Below the pieces are notes generated by a model. It did no database searches and was not told the origin of the DNA. It saw nothing but the letters and a program-made list of their open reading frames with translations. Positions 47,800 through 59,344 of a stretch of 64,000 nucleotides of DNA are shown piece by piece. This DNA comes from Phlebiopsis flavidoalba (lineage: Eukaryota; Basidiomycota; Agaricomycetes; Polyporales; Phanerochaetaceae), in assembly GCA_035772785.1 (NCBI GenBank), contig JAOCPU010000083.1:1-64000 (forward strand), in the 5' to 3' direction. Position 1 is the first letter of the stretch. Each line of letters begins with the position of its first letter. A program made the translations under genes and the position numbers.

Positions 47800-49831
47800 T
47801 CTGAGTGGAGGCTCACGGCTTCCCCGTTCGTTGCACGCCCTCAGAAATCTCGTACAGCAAATCGCTCCTCCACCACTCCTTGAACGGCTCAAGAACTACG
47901 CCCTCATCACCAACCTCGACGTGTACGCTCCCTTCCTTCAAATTATACGGTACCAACCTTACTCTCTCCCCCGTCTTAGGCATGCAGCTCTTGATTTTAC
48001 CCACTGCGCGTGTGACGTCCCCATGCTCAACCAAAATTCGGAGTACATGACGTCAACTGTCCGCAGATGTTCGAATCCAGCAAGCACCTTGTCTCCTCGC
48101 GCAAGAATTTCTCTGTAGCGCGTTCGAGGTCGAAGGTTGGGGGTCGTACATGAAGGGGTCCGTCTCGTGCATGCATGCGATGATGAGGTGCTGGACGGAC
48201 CATGAGAACTCAGAATCGGCTTGTGATGCGGACCGTGGAGTTGGGCAAGTGACAATTGTTAGTGTTGTGTGTTTTGTACATGTTGGTCCGACGATTTCTG
48301 AATCAGAGGTGATTCTTGTCGACCACGCGTACGCGTCCTGAAACCATTTCGGCCTATGTTCAATATACGGCGTCCATACGGATAAATATACGACGCACCC
48401 TTGTCGTCGTGTATTCGTCTAGCAACAATACACGACTCGGATGTGTCGAAGATGGTCATTACCAGCTTTATGATTGCTTGAAACTCCGTGTTATGTACAT
48501 TTCTCATACCACAGCACTGGCGTAGGCTCGCTGCTGCGAAGAAGGTGACCTTGTGCTCGATTATCCAGAGACCTCTCCGACGAAGCCATCTCCAGAGACA
48601 GAAAACGAGCTCTGCACCTCGGAAGTCCATATGCCCACGTGTCTTCAACTTCTTTCTGGCCGATGGAAGCCTTGTCGCCCTCTACATGCCAGCGAACATT
48701 TTCGAGGAAACATACCCCGGAGATCCGCGAAGCTACCCACGAGACGGCATAGGCTCGGGAAGGACGCGAAAGCGATGTTGCGACAGGCGCAAGGTACTTG
48801 AGAGTGCGCCCGACGCTATGCTGTTCAGCACCGCGCGGTGTGCATAAAATACCCGACGCGGACAGGCCGTTTAGGGTTCGCGTCGGCCCGCATTTGAAAA
48901 CACAATGCTTTGAGCGCGGGTAGATTTTGCGCAGCCCAGCAACACACGCCACGTCGGCCGGTCGAAGATGTCAGTCCTCTCGTTCTTCTCGAGCATAAGA
49001 GTGATAATATGGTCGCGCAGCACAGCCCGAAATCGGCTATTCGAGGTTATGCAGAGCGCTCGCTAGAATAGACAGGAGTAAAATATAAACTCAGTCTCCG
49101 TCGTCGTGCGAAGAGAACTCTATTGCCCTAACCTAGAATAGACAGGAGTAAAATATAAACTACGTTATATCAGAGTCATGTCCGTGTAGGTATAAATGGA
49201 GCCGAAGACTAACCTCAGTCTCCGTCGTCGTGCGAAGAGAACTGAGGACTACGAGGCGCCTAAGCGCGGTGGCTTGCAGGCAGCGCGCTTACATAACGAG
49301 AACTGTACAGGCGCATCAAACGGGCCTCGTGGCAAGTGAACGTCCGAATAAAGAAAGTGTAGTGTCCATGCCTGATGAACGAAAACAAAGAAATTCAACA
49401 TCGGCGAGCATAACGTATTCGTGAGGAGTTCGACATCCTGCTGAGTCCACAACGTGAGGCGGCGGAAGAGGAGAGGCCGGATGATATACGCCCAGCGATG
49501 GCAGGTTCGTGAGAGCGCAGAGTAAAGGGGTTTGTACGGGCTATGCCATACGTCGTCGCGTCGTGCTTCGAGAATTATGTGATACACGATGACGGCGAGA
49601 CAGTCGCTGTAACGGTCAGTATATCCATGATAACGATATACCTCGCCTTCTACAACCTCCGGCTCGTCTGGGAAACAAGATTATAACCGTGTTTGAGCAG
49701 ATATGGGCAGAAATCAACGTACCATATCGAGTAGAGGCGAGTTTGCTTCCCTCGGCATCGCCCTGATTTGACTCCGACGTAAATGACGATGATTCTAGCA
49801 CGACGAGCGAAGGAGATGCTGAGTTCGTCAT
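47800..49831 (-). CDS. F-box-like/LRR-like protein, frame-disturbed
   Basis: The ATG at 49831 opens MTNSASPSLVVLESSSFTSE. An intron (GTACGTTGAT...CCAGACGAG, about 49665-49724) leads to an exon with YHIILEARRDDVWHSPY, YSALSRTCHRWAYIIRPLLF and RRLTLWTQQDVELLTN (about 49430-49590), typical of the F-box-proximal helices of Agaricomycete F-box/RNI-like proteins. Downstream, ENVRWHVEGDKASIGQK (about 48660-48710) and FEHLRTVDVMYSEFWLS (about 48030-48080) fit a leucine-rich C-terminal part, ending near RVRLVPYNLKEGSVHVEVGD (about 47930). Several frame changes occur. Its 5' and 3' parts recur as a degraded copy at 55850-56895, and it is followed by the S10 gene in the same orientation in both blocks. 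Confidence 0.55.
49063..49243. repeat. interleaved 29-bp direct repeats
   Basis: Repeat A (starts CTAGAATAGACAGGAG) is identical at 49063-49091 and 49133-49161. Repeat B (starts TCAGTCTCCGTCGTCG) is identical at 49091-49119 and 49215-49243. The order is A-B-A-B with unequal spacers. Confidence 0.9.
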
Positions 49832-50097
49832 GAAAGTCCTACAGAGTTATTCAGTGAAGTATGGGCTAACCGAGTTTTGCAAAGATTCTCGTACTTTATA
49901 CGGAGAACATGGACGCTGCGGACACGTTCACCGTGGTAGCCTGATCAGCAGACGCGTCGTGGTAAACGCGTCCGAGTCGGTGTCCACGTGGCGTGCACTG
50001 CCATCCGAACCCGCCGATACTCAAGACTTCATGTCGGTATATTCAAGCATCCCAACTACATGATCTTGACTGACTACATGGCACATATGGGCCCCCT

Positions 50098-52230
50098 TTA
50101 CTGGAACGGCACATTATCCACCCAATGTCCCAGGATTTTCTTCACTAATTCCGGTTGATCGCGAGTCACCTACGTGGAAGCGACCACGTCAATCCTGCCC
50201 AATGCGACAGGTAAACAAAGACTTACAAAATGGCCTGCCCCGCCCATGAGCACGTAGGTGAAGTTACCCGCGCCTTCGCCAATGACACGTACGGCGGCGT
50301 TTTCGCCCGCCCATGGTACGTCTGGAGCGGCGGAGAACGCAGGTTGGTACTGTGACCGAATGAGCTTGAGCTGTAGGTGAAGGTAAGGTGGTATAGAAGG
50401 TTGGGCGAAGGATTGAACGTACTGTAGACAAGACACCTGGCCAGGCGCAGTTTGCGTCAAGCTTATTTGCCGATGTAATCTGTGCCGTTGTCAGAAACGT
50501 CCCAATAGACACAGCAGTGGTCACTCACGAAGAAGACGGTAGCCGGCTTTCGGAAGGGGTTCATAGAGCAGATGCGCCTGTTGAACGCTAGTCATCGCTG
50601 TAAGCTCCTGAATGTCAACTTTCAAGGCAAAAGTAGACGCACATGTCGCACTCTGCTCTTGAACTCCTTGTTGACCTCAACGTTCACAAACGTGAAATTC
50701 GCCTTCTAGCTCACACCGAGCGTTGCCTTGTGTCTCGGGAAGGTTCATGAACTCTTGTGTCCAGACTACCTGTGGTACGCAGTCTTCGATTGAACCGTTG
50801 CACTACAATGTGTTTGACGGTGAGCGAGAGCCGAAAGAGTTGAGAATGTGACAACGCAGCCGTGTCTCGATGTTTTCGCAGCTTCGCCCAGGAATCATCT
50901 CGGCCGTGAGGCCATTATCACACAGCTCCTCCGCACGCACACGATCTTCGACCGTATCGCTCCGGTACGCAAGCTCGACGGCCTCGAGACAGAACGGCAG
51001 GCGCTCGTACGCGGTATCGCAAACGGTTGCGTTGAAGAAGTCCGTGTAGTAGCAACGTTGTTGAAGAATCCAGCGGTTGTGCGACAAGTAATCCTAGTAA
51101 CGACGTACGTTAGCGTTGAAAGGGGGAGACACGAGTGGAGGAGCCCACCGAGACGGGGTTGGACACCATCATAGCCTCAAAGTTGAGGTGCTTCGCATCG
51201 CGCGTGCCGTGGCCATCTACGAGAGCGAGATTTTGTTCGTGTATGACGGTCGCTATGTGGGGGATGTAGACCTAGGAGACACGTTAGGTTTCACCTATAC
51301 AAGACGAGGCTTATCGCATTACTTACCCCGCCGTAAGAGCCCCCTGCGAGTACCAGCTTGTTCCTAAACCAACCGAGTAAGTTTCTCGTCTACACCTCAA
51401 CGCGGACACAAGCATACTTGGATAGATGCGGGAAGAGCGACATGAACTCGACGAGGAAATCATACGCGTCGAACGCAGCAGCGCGCGAATTGTTGACATG
51501 GGCCCCATACGAAAAGCCGACTCCGATAGGCTGATAGAATGTCAGTACCGTGCTAAAATGTGTTTGTAAAATCAACGTACGTGGTCCAACGCGACGAGGT
51601 TATAGTTCTCCGACCAAGCATTGGGATTAGGTACGGTCGTCAAGTTTGCCCCGTGACCTTTGCAGTGGGATTCTGAGGATTCCGGTCAGACCAAATCTCA
51701 CATGATTGCTGAAACAGACATACGCCCAAGTGAGAGGGTTGGCCATTCCACTTGTCCCAGGTCCTCCGCCGATGGTCAGGCTGCGATCGCAGTCAGTACC
51801 GAGAATTTGTTGAATGTGGTACGTACATGACTGGTGCTGTCTCCGGGTTATTCTGAGCCTCAAAATACCTGTGCAACACTATCTTCAGCACCCTTGCGGA
51901 GTGAAAGAAAACATCACGCACCAGAAAAACGACTGCTTGGGCGTGTCTTCCGAGCTCTCCCTTGAGGCCAATGTATCCCGAGTGCGATAGTCCACCGACA
52001 CATAGATCATCGTGAGAGCTGACCATTGGAGTAGAATGGTTACAACTTGTGCCCTCGACTTGTCTGCCTGTCGCTCCTACGAGCTACGTCGCTCAGAGCA
52101 AAAAAGCCGGCGGAAAGACCGAGAGCGGCGAGCGCGACGACTGCTACACTTTTGCGAGCCCACGACGGCCCGTCTGGTTTACGACATGAGGAGCCTGCAG
52201 TGGCAGGGTGGTGTCCTTGGACTTCGACAT
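50098..52230 (-). CDS. serine carboxypeptidase S10, frame-disturbed
   Basis: S10 enzymes remove C-terminal residues in the vacuole or outside the cell. The ATG at 52230 is followed, after one frame shift, by a hydrophobic anchor (AVVALAALGLSAGFFALSD, about 52095-52150). Family motifs follow in order: ICVGGLSHSGYIG, GGGPGTSGM near 51745-51775 (usually NGGPGSSS), DQPIGVGFSYG-like text near 51500-51540, the nucleophile motif GGSYGG at 51328-51346 (usually GESYGG), and the alpha-helical Cys-rich segment CLEAVELAYRSDTVEDR. The C-terminal GGAGHF near 50230-50250 holds the catalytic His; a 57-nt intron then leads to VTRDQPELVKKILGHWVDN and the stop at 50098-50100. Glu is replaced by Gly next to the catalytic Ser. 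Frame breaks make this copy doubtful as an enzyme. Confidence 0.88.
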
Positions 52231-53525
52231 TGTCTGTAAGGTGACAGACTCAGCAGACCGGGGGCGGCGGGCCAGCCATTTTGTACCTCGGAGCGTCTGG
52301 GGTAGCACATGGACTCGCGCAGTCGTGAGATATGACCATGGTGTTTTCAGGGACGCGCCGAGTCACTCCAACTGGAGCGCGGCGGGAGCGAGGATAGTGC
52401 CAAAGTTAAACCACACCAACGCAAGAGCATCCGGCGTTCTTGGAGTCGCAGTGTCGGGAAAGGCGATGGAATTTATGAGGATGTTCTAAGGGGTCCCCAT
52501 AATGGCGAATTGTAATTCTCCATCTAACCAGTGCATTAAGATGAGTGCTGGCGGAAAGTGTTGAACTGGATAGAATTCATGGTGGACGTTGTGGACAGAG
52601 GTGAACAGGGCGCCTTCGAATTAGTCTCCCCGAGGCAGAGCGCCGCCTTCGCCTCCTTGACCCAGAACCTCCACCAGCACCGAGTACCCCCAGAGCCTCT
52701 CGAACTCTCGTCACACTTGTCGGGGTCATGGCATTTCTTTAAACGCCATGTATCATGGCATGTTATCTCATCCTAGCTCGAGTGCCCTTGCAACATTGTA
52801 CATAGGTGTGTAGCGTTATCATCTTCGACCTCGACCAGCTGGTGACTTACCAAAGTGAAGATAAAACCAAATATATCTTTCCAATGTATTTCAATGGCAG
52901 CGAGTTTCGCATGTCTGGTTTCAAAGCGGCATTTGGTAACTTGTCGAAGCACTAGGTCGTTGACAGACAACCACGACGTCCTGCTAGATCCCGCTGTGCC
53001 GGTGCAGAGCTGAAATCATCTGGCTGATCAGCACCCTGTGGAACCGGTAGAGAGTCCCAAGGTTTTGAGGGCACTGCAACAGTCCTCTCCTCACGAATAC
53101 CTCGAGTAAACCTTGTACACCGATACCTGGGACGCAAAGCTTCTTAAAGCGACCCGAGGACAAAATGCGGAACGTATGCAACTCAATGTACGCGTACTCC
53201 CATTCTAGTTGCCATGAAATCGTGAAGAGTCCAAGGCTACAGCCCAATTCGCCCCGTCAAGGTCGTTTAAATCATGCAAGGAAGGCAGAGGTGAGTCTGC
53301 AGTTTTGCTAGCGGTCAGGGGATCGAACCTTAGACTCAACCTGCGTAGATGACTTAGTTTGTACCCAAATGCCAGAACAGTCTATGCAACGATGCGACTA
53401 CCTTCATTCAACCCCTCCTGAAAGCTTCGCAGCGCGGAGGTCCATCCGCATGTCCCAGCGACGCGTCCGCGAACCGCCGGTGACGACCCCGCGAAATTAT
53501 GGGGGGGAAACCAGGGGGCCGTTCA
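52231..53525. other. intergenic, 1.3 kb
   Basis: No gene recognised. An 87-codon minus frame (52984-53247) and a plus frame (52558-52776) have no known domain. Confidence 0.35.
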
Positions 53526-54975
53526 TGGCGGACGGCAGCTGCGGGTCAAGTTCGATCTACGCCTCCATAACGTGTATTCGGCATGTTTCGATGCAAACGC
53601 CATGGCCTTATAAAAGCAGGGACGAAAGCGTTAGAGATGTCCGCAACGGGTGCCTCATCGGTCTGACGACTTCGGTGGAAGTATGGCCTGAGATCACTAT
53701 TGCGTGCGTACTGTCGGCTAGCTATGCGCCGTCATTTACCTGACCAACCGTGTTCACTGACAGCGTCTGGGGGCTGACGACGGTACTGGGAAGGGGGGCC
53801 ACAGTTCAGTCTGCGTCATGCCCTTCCATGACGTGGCGGAAGCTGATAATTTATCGTGGTGCAGTTCATCAAACTTGGTCAGTGGATCGCACCTGGCAGT
53901 CGGTGAGGGTCCTGCGCTCAGTGCACGCCCGGAAGTACAGACCTCGGAGCCGTTCGGACCTCGCCGACCGAACCCCCGCGTTACCTTGATCGACACACCG
54001 GGCTTCGATGACACGCTCAAGAGCGACACGGAAATCCTCAAGCTGATCGCGACGTTCCTAGCAAACTCGTGAGCTCTGCTGGAATATTAAAACGTAACTT
54101 CATGCCTAAGGTACCTAATTTCCTGCAGGTACCGCGCGAGAACAAGAAGCTCAGCAGCGGTATCATCTACATGCACCGGATATCCGACATTCGCCTCGGC
54201 GGCATCTCAAGGCGCAACTTCAGCATGTTCCGCTCGCTCTGCGGCGACGCCAACGCTCCACAACGTCGTAGTCGCCACGAACATGTGGGGAGCTGAGGTC
54301 GACGCCGCCCGCGGTGCGCCAGCGCGAGCACGAGCTCATTACCGACGAACGCGACCTCTTCAAGCCCGTGCTCGACAAGGGCGCGGCGCTCATGCGCCAC
54401 CTCAACACGACGACTCGACTCCGCGCACGCGATCCTCGGCCGCCTCGTCGCGAACAGCCCGCTGCCGCTGCAGGTCCAGCGACGAGATCGTCGACGAGCA
54501 CAAGGCCGTCGACCAGACCGCGGCCAGCGAGGAGCTCAAGTCCGAGGAGCTCCGCGAGGCGGAGCAGCGCGCGGAGGAGGCGGCGCGGAAGCAGCGCGAG
54601 GAGATGGCGGACTGCGCTGCGTGCGCAGGAGGAGCAGCACGCGAGGGAGCTCGAGGCCCCGCGCCGCGAGCAGACAGCGGCCGAGGAGGCTTGCCTTCGT
54701 GCTGAACAGCAGCGTTTGCGTCGCGAGCAGGAGGCGGGAGCGACGCAGGGAAGAGCGGGAGCGCGCAGAGGCGGCCTGTGCTCTTGCGGAGCAGGAGCAG
54801 GCGCGAGTGCTGCCGAGGAGGCGATGAGGCGGGGAGCAGCTCAGGCAGCAGCAGGCTCGAGAGGCCGCAGCAGAGCAGGCGCGTGCTGCCGAGGAGGCGA
54901 GGCTGGAGCAGCTTAGGCAGCAGCAGGCTTCGAGAGAGTCGGCCGCAGAGCGTGCGGCGAGTCGAGTGTCTCCCT
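53526..54975 (+). pseudogene. AIG1/septin-like G-domain protein with coiled-coil tail
   Basis: The G3-type motif is clear in RVTLIDTPGFDDTLKSDTE (about 53978-54035). An intron follows (GTGAGCTCTG...TGCAG, about 54070-54130), then GIIYMHRISDIRLGGISRRN (about 54155-54215), MFRSLCGD and, after a shift, VVVATNMWG (about 54270-54290), the usual G4 region of this fungal GTPase family. LFKPVLDKGAALMRHLNTT comes next. The rest is a long Glu/Arg/Ala-rich coiled coil (54520-54960) full of EEA/REQ words. The P-loop should lie near 53770-53800, where DDGTGKGG is visible but does not fit GxxxxGK[ST], so it is damaged or shifted. Several frame shifts occur in the GC-rich tail. ATG at 53526 is a possible start. 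Cellular role unknown. Confidence 0.75.
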
Positions 54976-55109
54976 AGGCAGACGTGATAGCGCCACGTGC
55001 GATTCTAGTCTCCCGAGGCCAGACCGGATAGCACCACGGCGATTCGGCTGCAGCATGAGGAAAACCCCAGGCGCGAACGTGAGCAACAAAAGAGACGGGC
55101 GACTGTCGA

Positions 55110-55830
55110 ATCTTCTAAGTTTTTCCCTCCCCCCGTTATCCAAGCTTATCGCGTGTAGAGTATTGTTCCCATGAAGCATCTCCAGTTCTGCACCAATCAG
55201 CGTGATTTGGGGAATGGGCCATGTGTTGAAAGCTCGCATTAATTCTTGGTAGTTCCATGGCATCAACTCGTAACGATTTTGCCGACAAGCAACCAACCCC
55301 CTTTCGTTCGCCACCATGGCTGCGAGACCTGCACGACGTAGGTTGCTGCCAGTCGCTCAATGAGAAAGCCGTGAGGTACCTCTAAGGCCAACAATAACGA
55401 TCTGCCGATTACCACTCACGACCACCCCTCGAAACTCCGCGCCAGCAAAACACCAGCAGCTAGATGGCCACTACCATCAGCACCGCAGCGGTACAAGTAG
55501 TATAAACACACCCGCAATATTAGATCGAGTGCGATTCAGGACAGCGCGCAGCAAGCGACAAAAGATCGATACTCCGCACCTCCTCCTCAAACGTCCAGCC
55601 AGGGTCGCGATTGCTCTGTGAGACGACGGAAATAGGACGACGGGACAATCCAACCCAGGGCCCCCAAATTCATTTAGGATACACCTGCGCATTTCTGTAC
55701 AAAATACTGCACGTCGAATAAGTAGAATGCAAGTGCTTTTATTCGACATGCCCTTACTAGGATGAATGTGGCATTCCGTTGGTTACATCCGCAGCGCATA
55801 CCTCAAAATAATAATGTGAAATCGAGGAGG
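55110..55830. pseudogene. FunK1 3' fragment with internal inversion
   Basis: 55265-55830 (plus orientation) matches the 3' end of FunK1 copy G from about 44290 to 44770. The adjacent 55137-55262 matches about 44155-44270 of the same gene but on the minus strand (EMLHGNN, PWNYQELMRAF). Two neighbouring pieces of one gene therefore lie head-to-head. No catalytic region is present. Confidence 0.8.
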
Positions 55831-57540
55831 TTCTTGACCCGATGTAGTCTAGGATGTCATCTCGCCCTGAGCGGAGGCTCACTGCTACAGCTTTCGCCTT
55901 ATACGAGCCTTCAAATCTCGTACACAGAAGAGTCACTTCTCCACCACGTCCTTTAACTGGACACTCACAGAAACTACATCGCGCTATCTCCAACCTCGAC
56001 ATCCACAGGCCCCCTTCCTTTCGAAATCATACAGTACTAGCTGCTGAAGCCCTGCATTCCAGTGGCTGCGCTGTAAGCCCCCCAGCCATAGTTCGTCTCT
56101 CTCATAAACCCTTGCTGCTCTCTCTTTCCACCTCCCGCGTGTTCCTATGTGCCCGCACCCTCAGCCGGTCGGAGGTCCTTGGCGGCTATGCATCCATGGA
56201 GAATGTACGCAGATGCTTGTCATAATATCAGGCAAGCCAGTCGTACTGCCTTACGCAAGAATTGATCGCGGGGGCCGGATGGCATTGTCATCGTCCACGT
56301 GTGGCCTATGTGGTCTGAGTCTGCCCTCTCCACCCGCGCACCGCCGCGGATAAAATGAGGTGCCTGGACAGCCCATGACGGTTTTGGAATCGACTGGTAT
56401 GTGGACATGTGGGGGTTGGACAGTGAAAAATGTCAGTGTGAAGTGTGTTCCGTAAACAGTGCTGGATTTTTTGTTTGTTTGTGTGCATCAGACCGCGATT
56501 ATTATGGACCACGCGTACACATGCGAACAGGAATTTTGAGCCCTATGTTCAATACACGTCATTTCCCCATCAAGCGAGCGGTCTACGACCCGCATCGCAG
56601 CCTTTGTATGCATCCTCCGTGTAGGAGTCTGAGCCAACAGGGTACGCGGAGGAACTCATAGATGATGATAGTGAGACGGTCCCTATACCGCTCAGCATAG
56701 CCATAATAAAGATATGGCGCATCATCTACATCCTTCGGTTCACCTGGCAGATGAGATTATGTTCGCGATTGGATTGGAAGGGTAAAAATCAACGCACCGT
56801 GTTGAGTAGCGAAGGGTTTGCTCTCCCCAGCATCGCCCTTGTTTGACTCAGACGTAAATGACAATGATCCCGGCATGACGAGCCGAGGGTAAGGTGAGTT
56901 GGTCGCGAAAGGTCTATGGAGAGATTCAGTGAACTATAGCTAACTAGGCTTGACGGAAAGTTCCATACTTTACACAGACAACATGGACGGTGTGGACACG
57001 TTCACGGAAACTGAGAACAGCAGACACCTCGTGGTAAATCAGCGTGGCAAGCGCGTCGGTGTCCACGTCACGTGCACTGTCATCCAAAACCGTCGATACT
57101 CATCAAGACTCCACGTCGTTATATTCAAGAATCGAGCACACCAACTACATGATCTTGACTGGCTACATGGTGGATCTGAGCTCCCTTTACTGGAATGGCA
57201 CAAAATCCACCAGGTGTCCTAGGATTTTTTCCGCTAATTCCGGTTGGTCCCGAGTCACCTGCGTGAACAGCGACAACGTCAATCCTTGCCCAATGCGACA
57301 GGCAAGAAATACTTACAAAATGGCCCGCTCTGATCATGAGCAAATAGTTGAAGCTAGCTGCGCCTTCGCTGATGACACGTACGGTGGCGTTTTCACCTAT
57401 CCATGGTACGTCTGGAGCAGCGGAGAACGCAGGTTGATACTGCAACCGAACGAGTTTAAGCTGTAAGTAAGTGAAGGTGAGGCGATGTGAAAGGCCGGGA
57501 TGACGGATTAAACGTACCGAGCATGAACGTCTATATCCAA
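55137..57540 (+). repeat. partial second copy of the 44-50 kb block
   Basis: In the same order and orientation it repeats the FunK1 G tail (44155-44779), the F-box gene flanks (47773-48250 and 49550-50050) and the 3' end of the S10 gene (50098-50460). The 44780-47772 segment and much of the F-box centre and S10 5' part are missing. Confidence 0.8.
55850..56900 (-). pseudogene. degraded F-box gene copy
   Basis: Counterpart of the gene at 47800-49831 in the duplicated block. The 5' end is preserved: SLSFTSESNKGDAGES (about 56820-56870) and, after an intron, PYLYYGYAERYRDRLTIIIY (about 56660-56720). The position of the original start codon reads GCG instead of ATG; the next in-frame ATG is ten codons on, at 56876. 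The 3' end matches at about 55850-56030. The leucine-rich middle is largely missing, so it cannot encode the full protein. Confidence 0.65.
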
Positions 57541-57637
57541 ATTTGTTAGCGATGAGCACGCTGGGGTCAGGGATGGACTGAGGGTAGGTGATGGTTAGAA
57601 TATAACCTGCGACCGTCTGTGTGACAGCCTGTGACAT
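57187..57637 (-). pseudogene. S10 carboxypeptidase 3' fragment
   Basis: Repeats the C-terminal exons of the S10 gene: YQPAFSAAPDVPWIGENATV (about 57370-57440), an HFV segment with RAGHF replacing GAGHF, then an intron and VTRDQPELAEKILGHLVDF with the stop at 57187-57189. The upstream exon reads VLIANKFGYRRSCS, weakly like SANKLDANCAW of the full copy. An ATG at 57637 gives an open frame of 170 codons that begins MSQAVTQTV, but the nucleophile domain is absent. Confidence 0.78.
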
Positions 57638-57771
57638 ACGGGCGACGCGCGTCTAGAGCTGGGGGCGCGTTTACATATAAACGCCCAACGGTCGGAGCCG
57701 TGGAAGGCGATCGGTCCCGATCGCGCCTACGCGCGGTCAGGCCACGTGGCAGCCTAACCGTGCCGTGAGAA

Positions 57772-59342
57772 ATGTTGACGGTCGAATCTCAGGCTTTGTC
57801 ATCTTCCAGCTTGTTCAACGCACCAACGGGTTCGCAAGTCTGGACCCAGAACGTGAGGCGGGAAGACAAGTATAAGACACGTACCAGCAGCAAGAACGTG
57901 ATTTGTTGTCCGCAACGCGCTGTAGATTTGTCGCAAGTAGGTACGCGACACTTCACGCCTACGCCCATCCTTGACCAAATCTCCCCACTGACGTATCCCA
58001 CACATCCCTAACAGAAAGTTTGTCTTGCCATGGTACCAATGGTTTTACATATTACAGGCGGGACGGGAGCACGACTACGCAGTTGAGACTCGTGGATGTA
58101 AATCCACACATCGTACTCTCTCGCGAGACGACCCCCCGGCGATGCGTGCGTGCGCGTCCGTATCCGTATGCAACACGACGTGGAACGCGATCACGAGAAG
58201 CTACATCTTCCGCCGACTGACGTTTCGCGTCCTGCACGCGTGAGTGAGCAACTTCGGGAGAACTACGAAACAGTGGTCTTCGTTCGGGGCAAATACAACA
58301 TCCAATACGTGGTGCCCACTGCGTACGCGAGCTGCATATTGGTAACACTCCCCTATGCCCCGCCGGACCTATCGTGAGAGTATGCCCATGGATCGGCGCA
58401 CAAATAACGCTTGGGCACTACCAGGCCTACTACCCGTGGTACAACGTTACGCTTCGAACGGCTCTCCGACGCCGCGGAGTACTGCGACAGCTCCAAGTTC
58501 TTCGTAAAATGGGCTTCCAGAACTTTACATCGTGTCAAAAAAACTCATCATCGACGACGGCCTCAGGCCTCAACAATGCCCACATCGTTCCGCTCGTTCG
58601 CGCGTGTGCTTTTGCCACAACGTCGACGAATTCGTCGTTTGCGGCCTACTACCCCCTCATCGGTGAACCTCTGTCACCCGCGCCGACCACGTCTACATAA
58701 GGTCCGCCCAGATTCACGCAAACTATCCATCAGCTTCGCCGTCCAGCCCGTGCACACACATTGATGCGCGACTTCCTGGTAGGTCCTGGTTCGTGCGTTC
58801 AGAGGCACATCGCCACAGTCCGCTTTCTCCTACCTACACCTCGCCGCAACCGTGTTCTCAAAGATGCTGAGGCTATCACACACCAACGCTCGCATCGCGT
58901 GGGGCCGAACCTCCAACATCTCTCACAATCAACGCTTCAGAGCTTATTCAAATCGGAATGGGAATATGAGCGTGAGACTGCCCTTCTCTTCGTCGGCCCC
59001 GTCTTCTCACACTATAACCGATTTCTCATAGGTATACAACGTCACATCAACATTGGCCCATGTCGAAAACTTCAATCCCTCTCTCTCGAACCGACGTGCT
59101 CAGCACTGACCGGGTTCCTAGGCTGTCGTTCCGACCCCACCCAGCAGCTCCGGAGCTCCGGACACTAACTTTCCATATCTCTACCAGGGGTTGCTCTTTC
59201 CAACCGCGTATCGCACCAGCTCACAACCTCGATTGGCTCGCTTCGCAGGTCGAAGGAGAGAGGTTCAAGGAGGTGAACGGAGTGGTAAAGTGTTTACACA
59301 CGATGAAGATTCAATTGATGGAGAGGCTTTGGAAGCGGGGCT
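57772..59342 (+). pseudogene. F-box-like/LRR-like remnant
   Basis: After a possible first exon (MLTVESQALSSSSLFNAP) and an intron ending CCTAACAG (about 58015), the text VCNTTWNAITRSYIFRRLTF (about 58178-58235) resembles the F-box-proximal helix of the gene at 47800-49831 (RTCHRW...RRLTL). Leucine-rich stretches follow in changing frames, and the last exon reads APELRTLTFHISTRGCSFQP and RFKEVNGVVKCLHTMKIQLM before a stop at 59342. The call rests on these partial similarities. Too many frame changes occur for a functional gene as given. Confidence 0.4.
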
Positions 59343-59344
59343 GA

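Noticed and set aside
49063..49243. Interleaved repeats considered as a CRISPR-like or LTR structure
   Set aside because: Only two copies of each unit, unequal spacing, eukaryotic gene context, and no associated genes.
57772..58011. Separate small gene starting MLTVESQALSSSS
   Set aside because: Better read as the first exon of the F-box-like remnant that follows; no independent evidence for a separate product.
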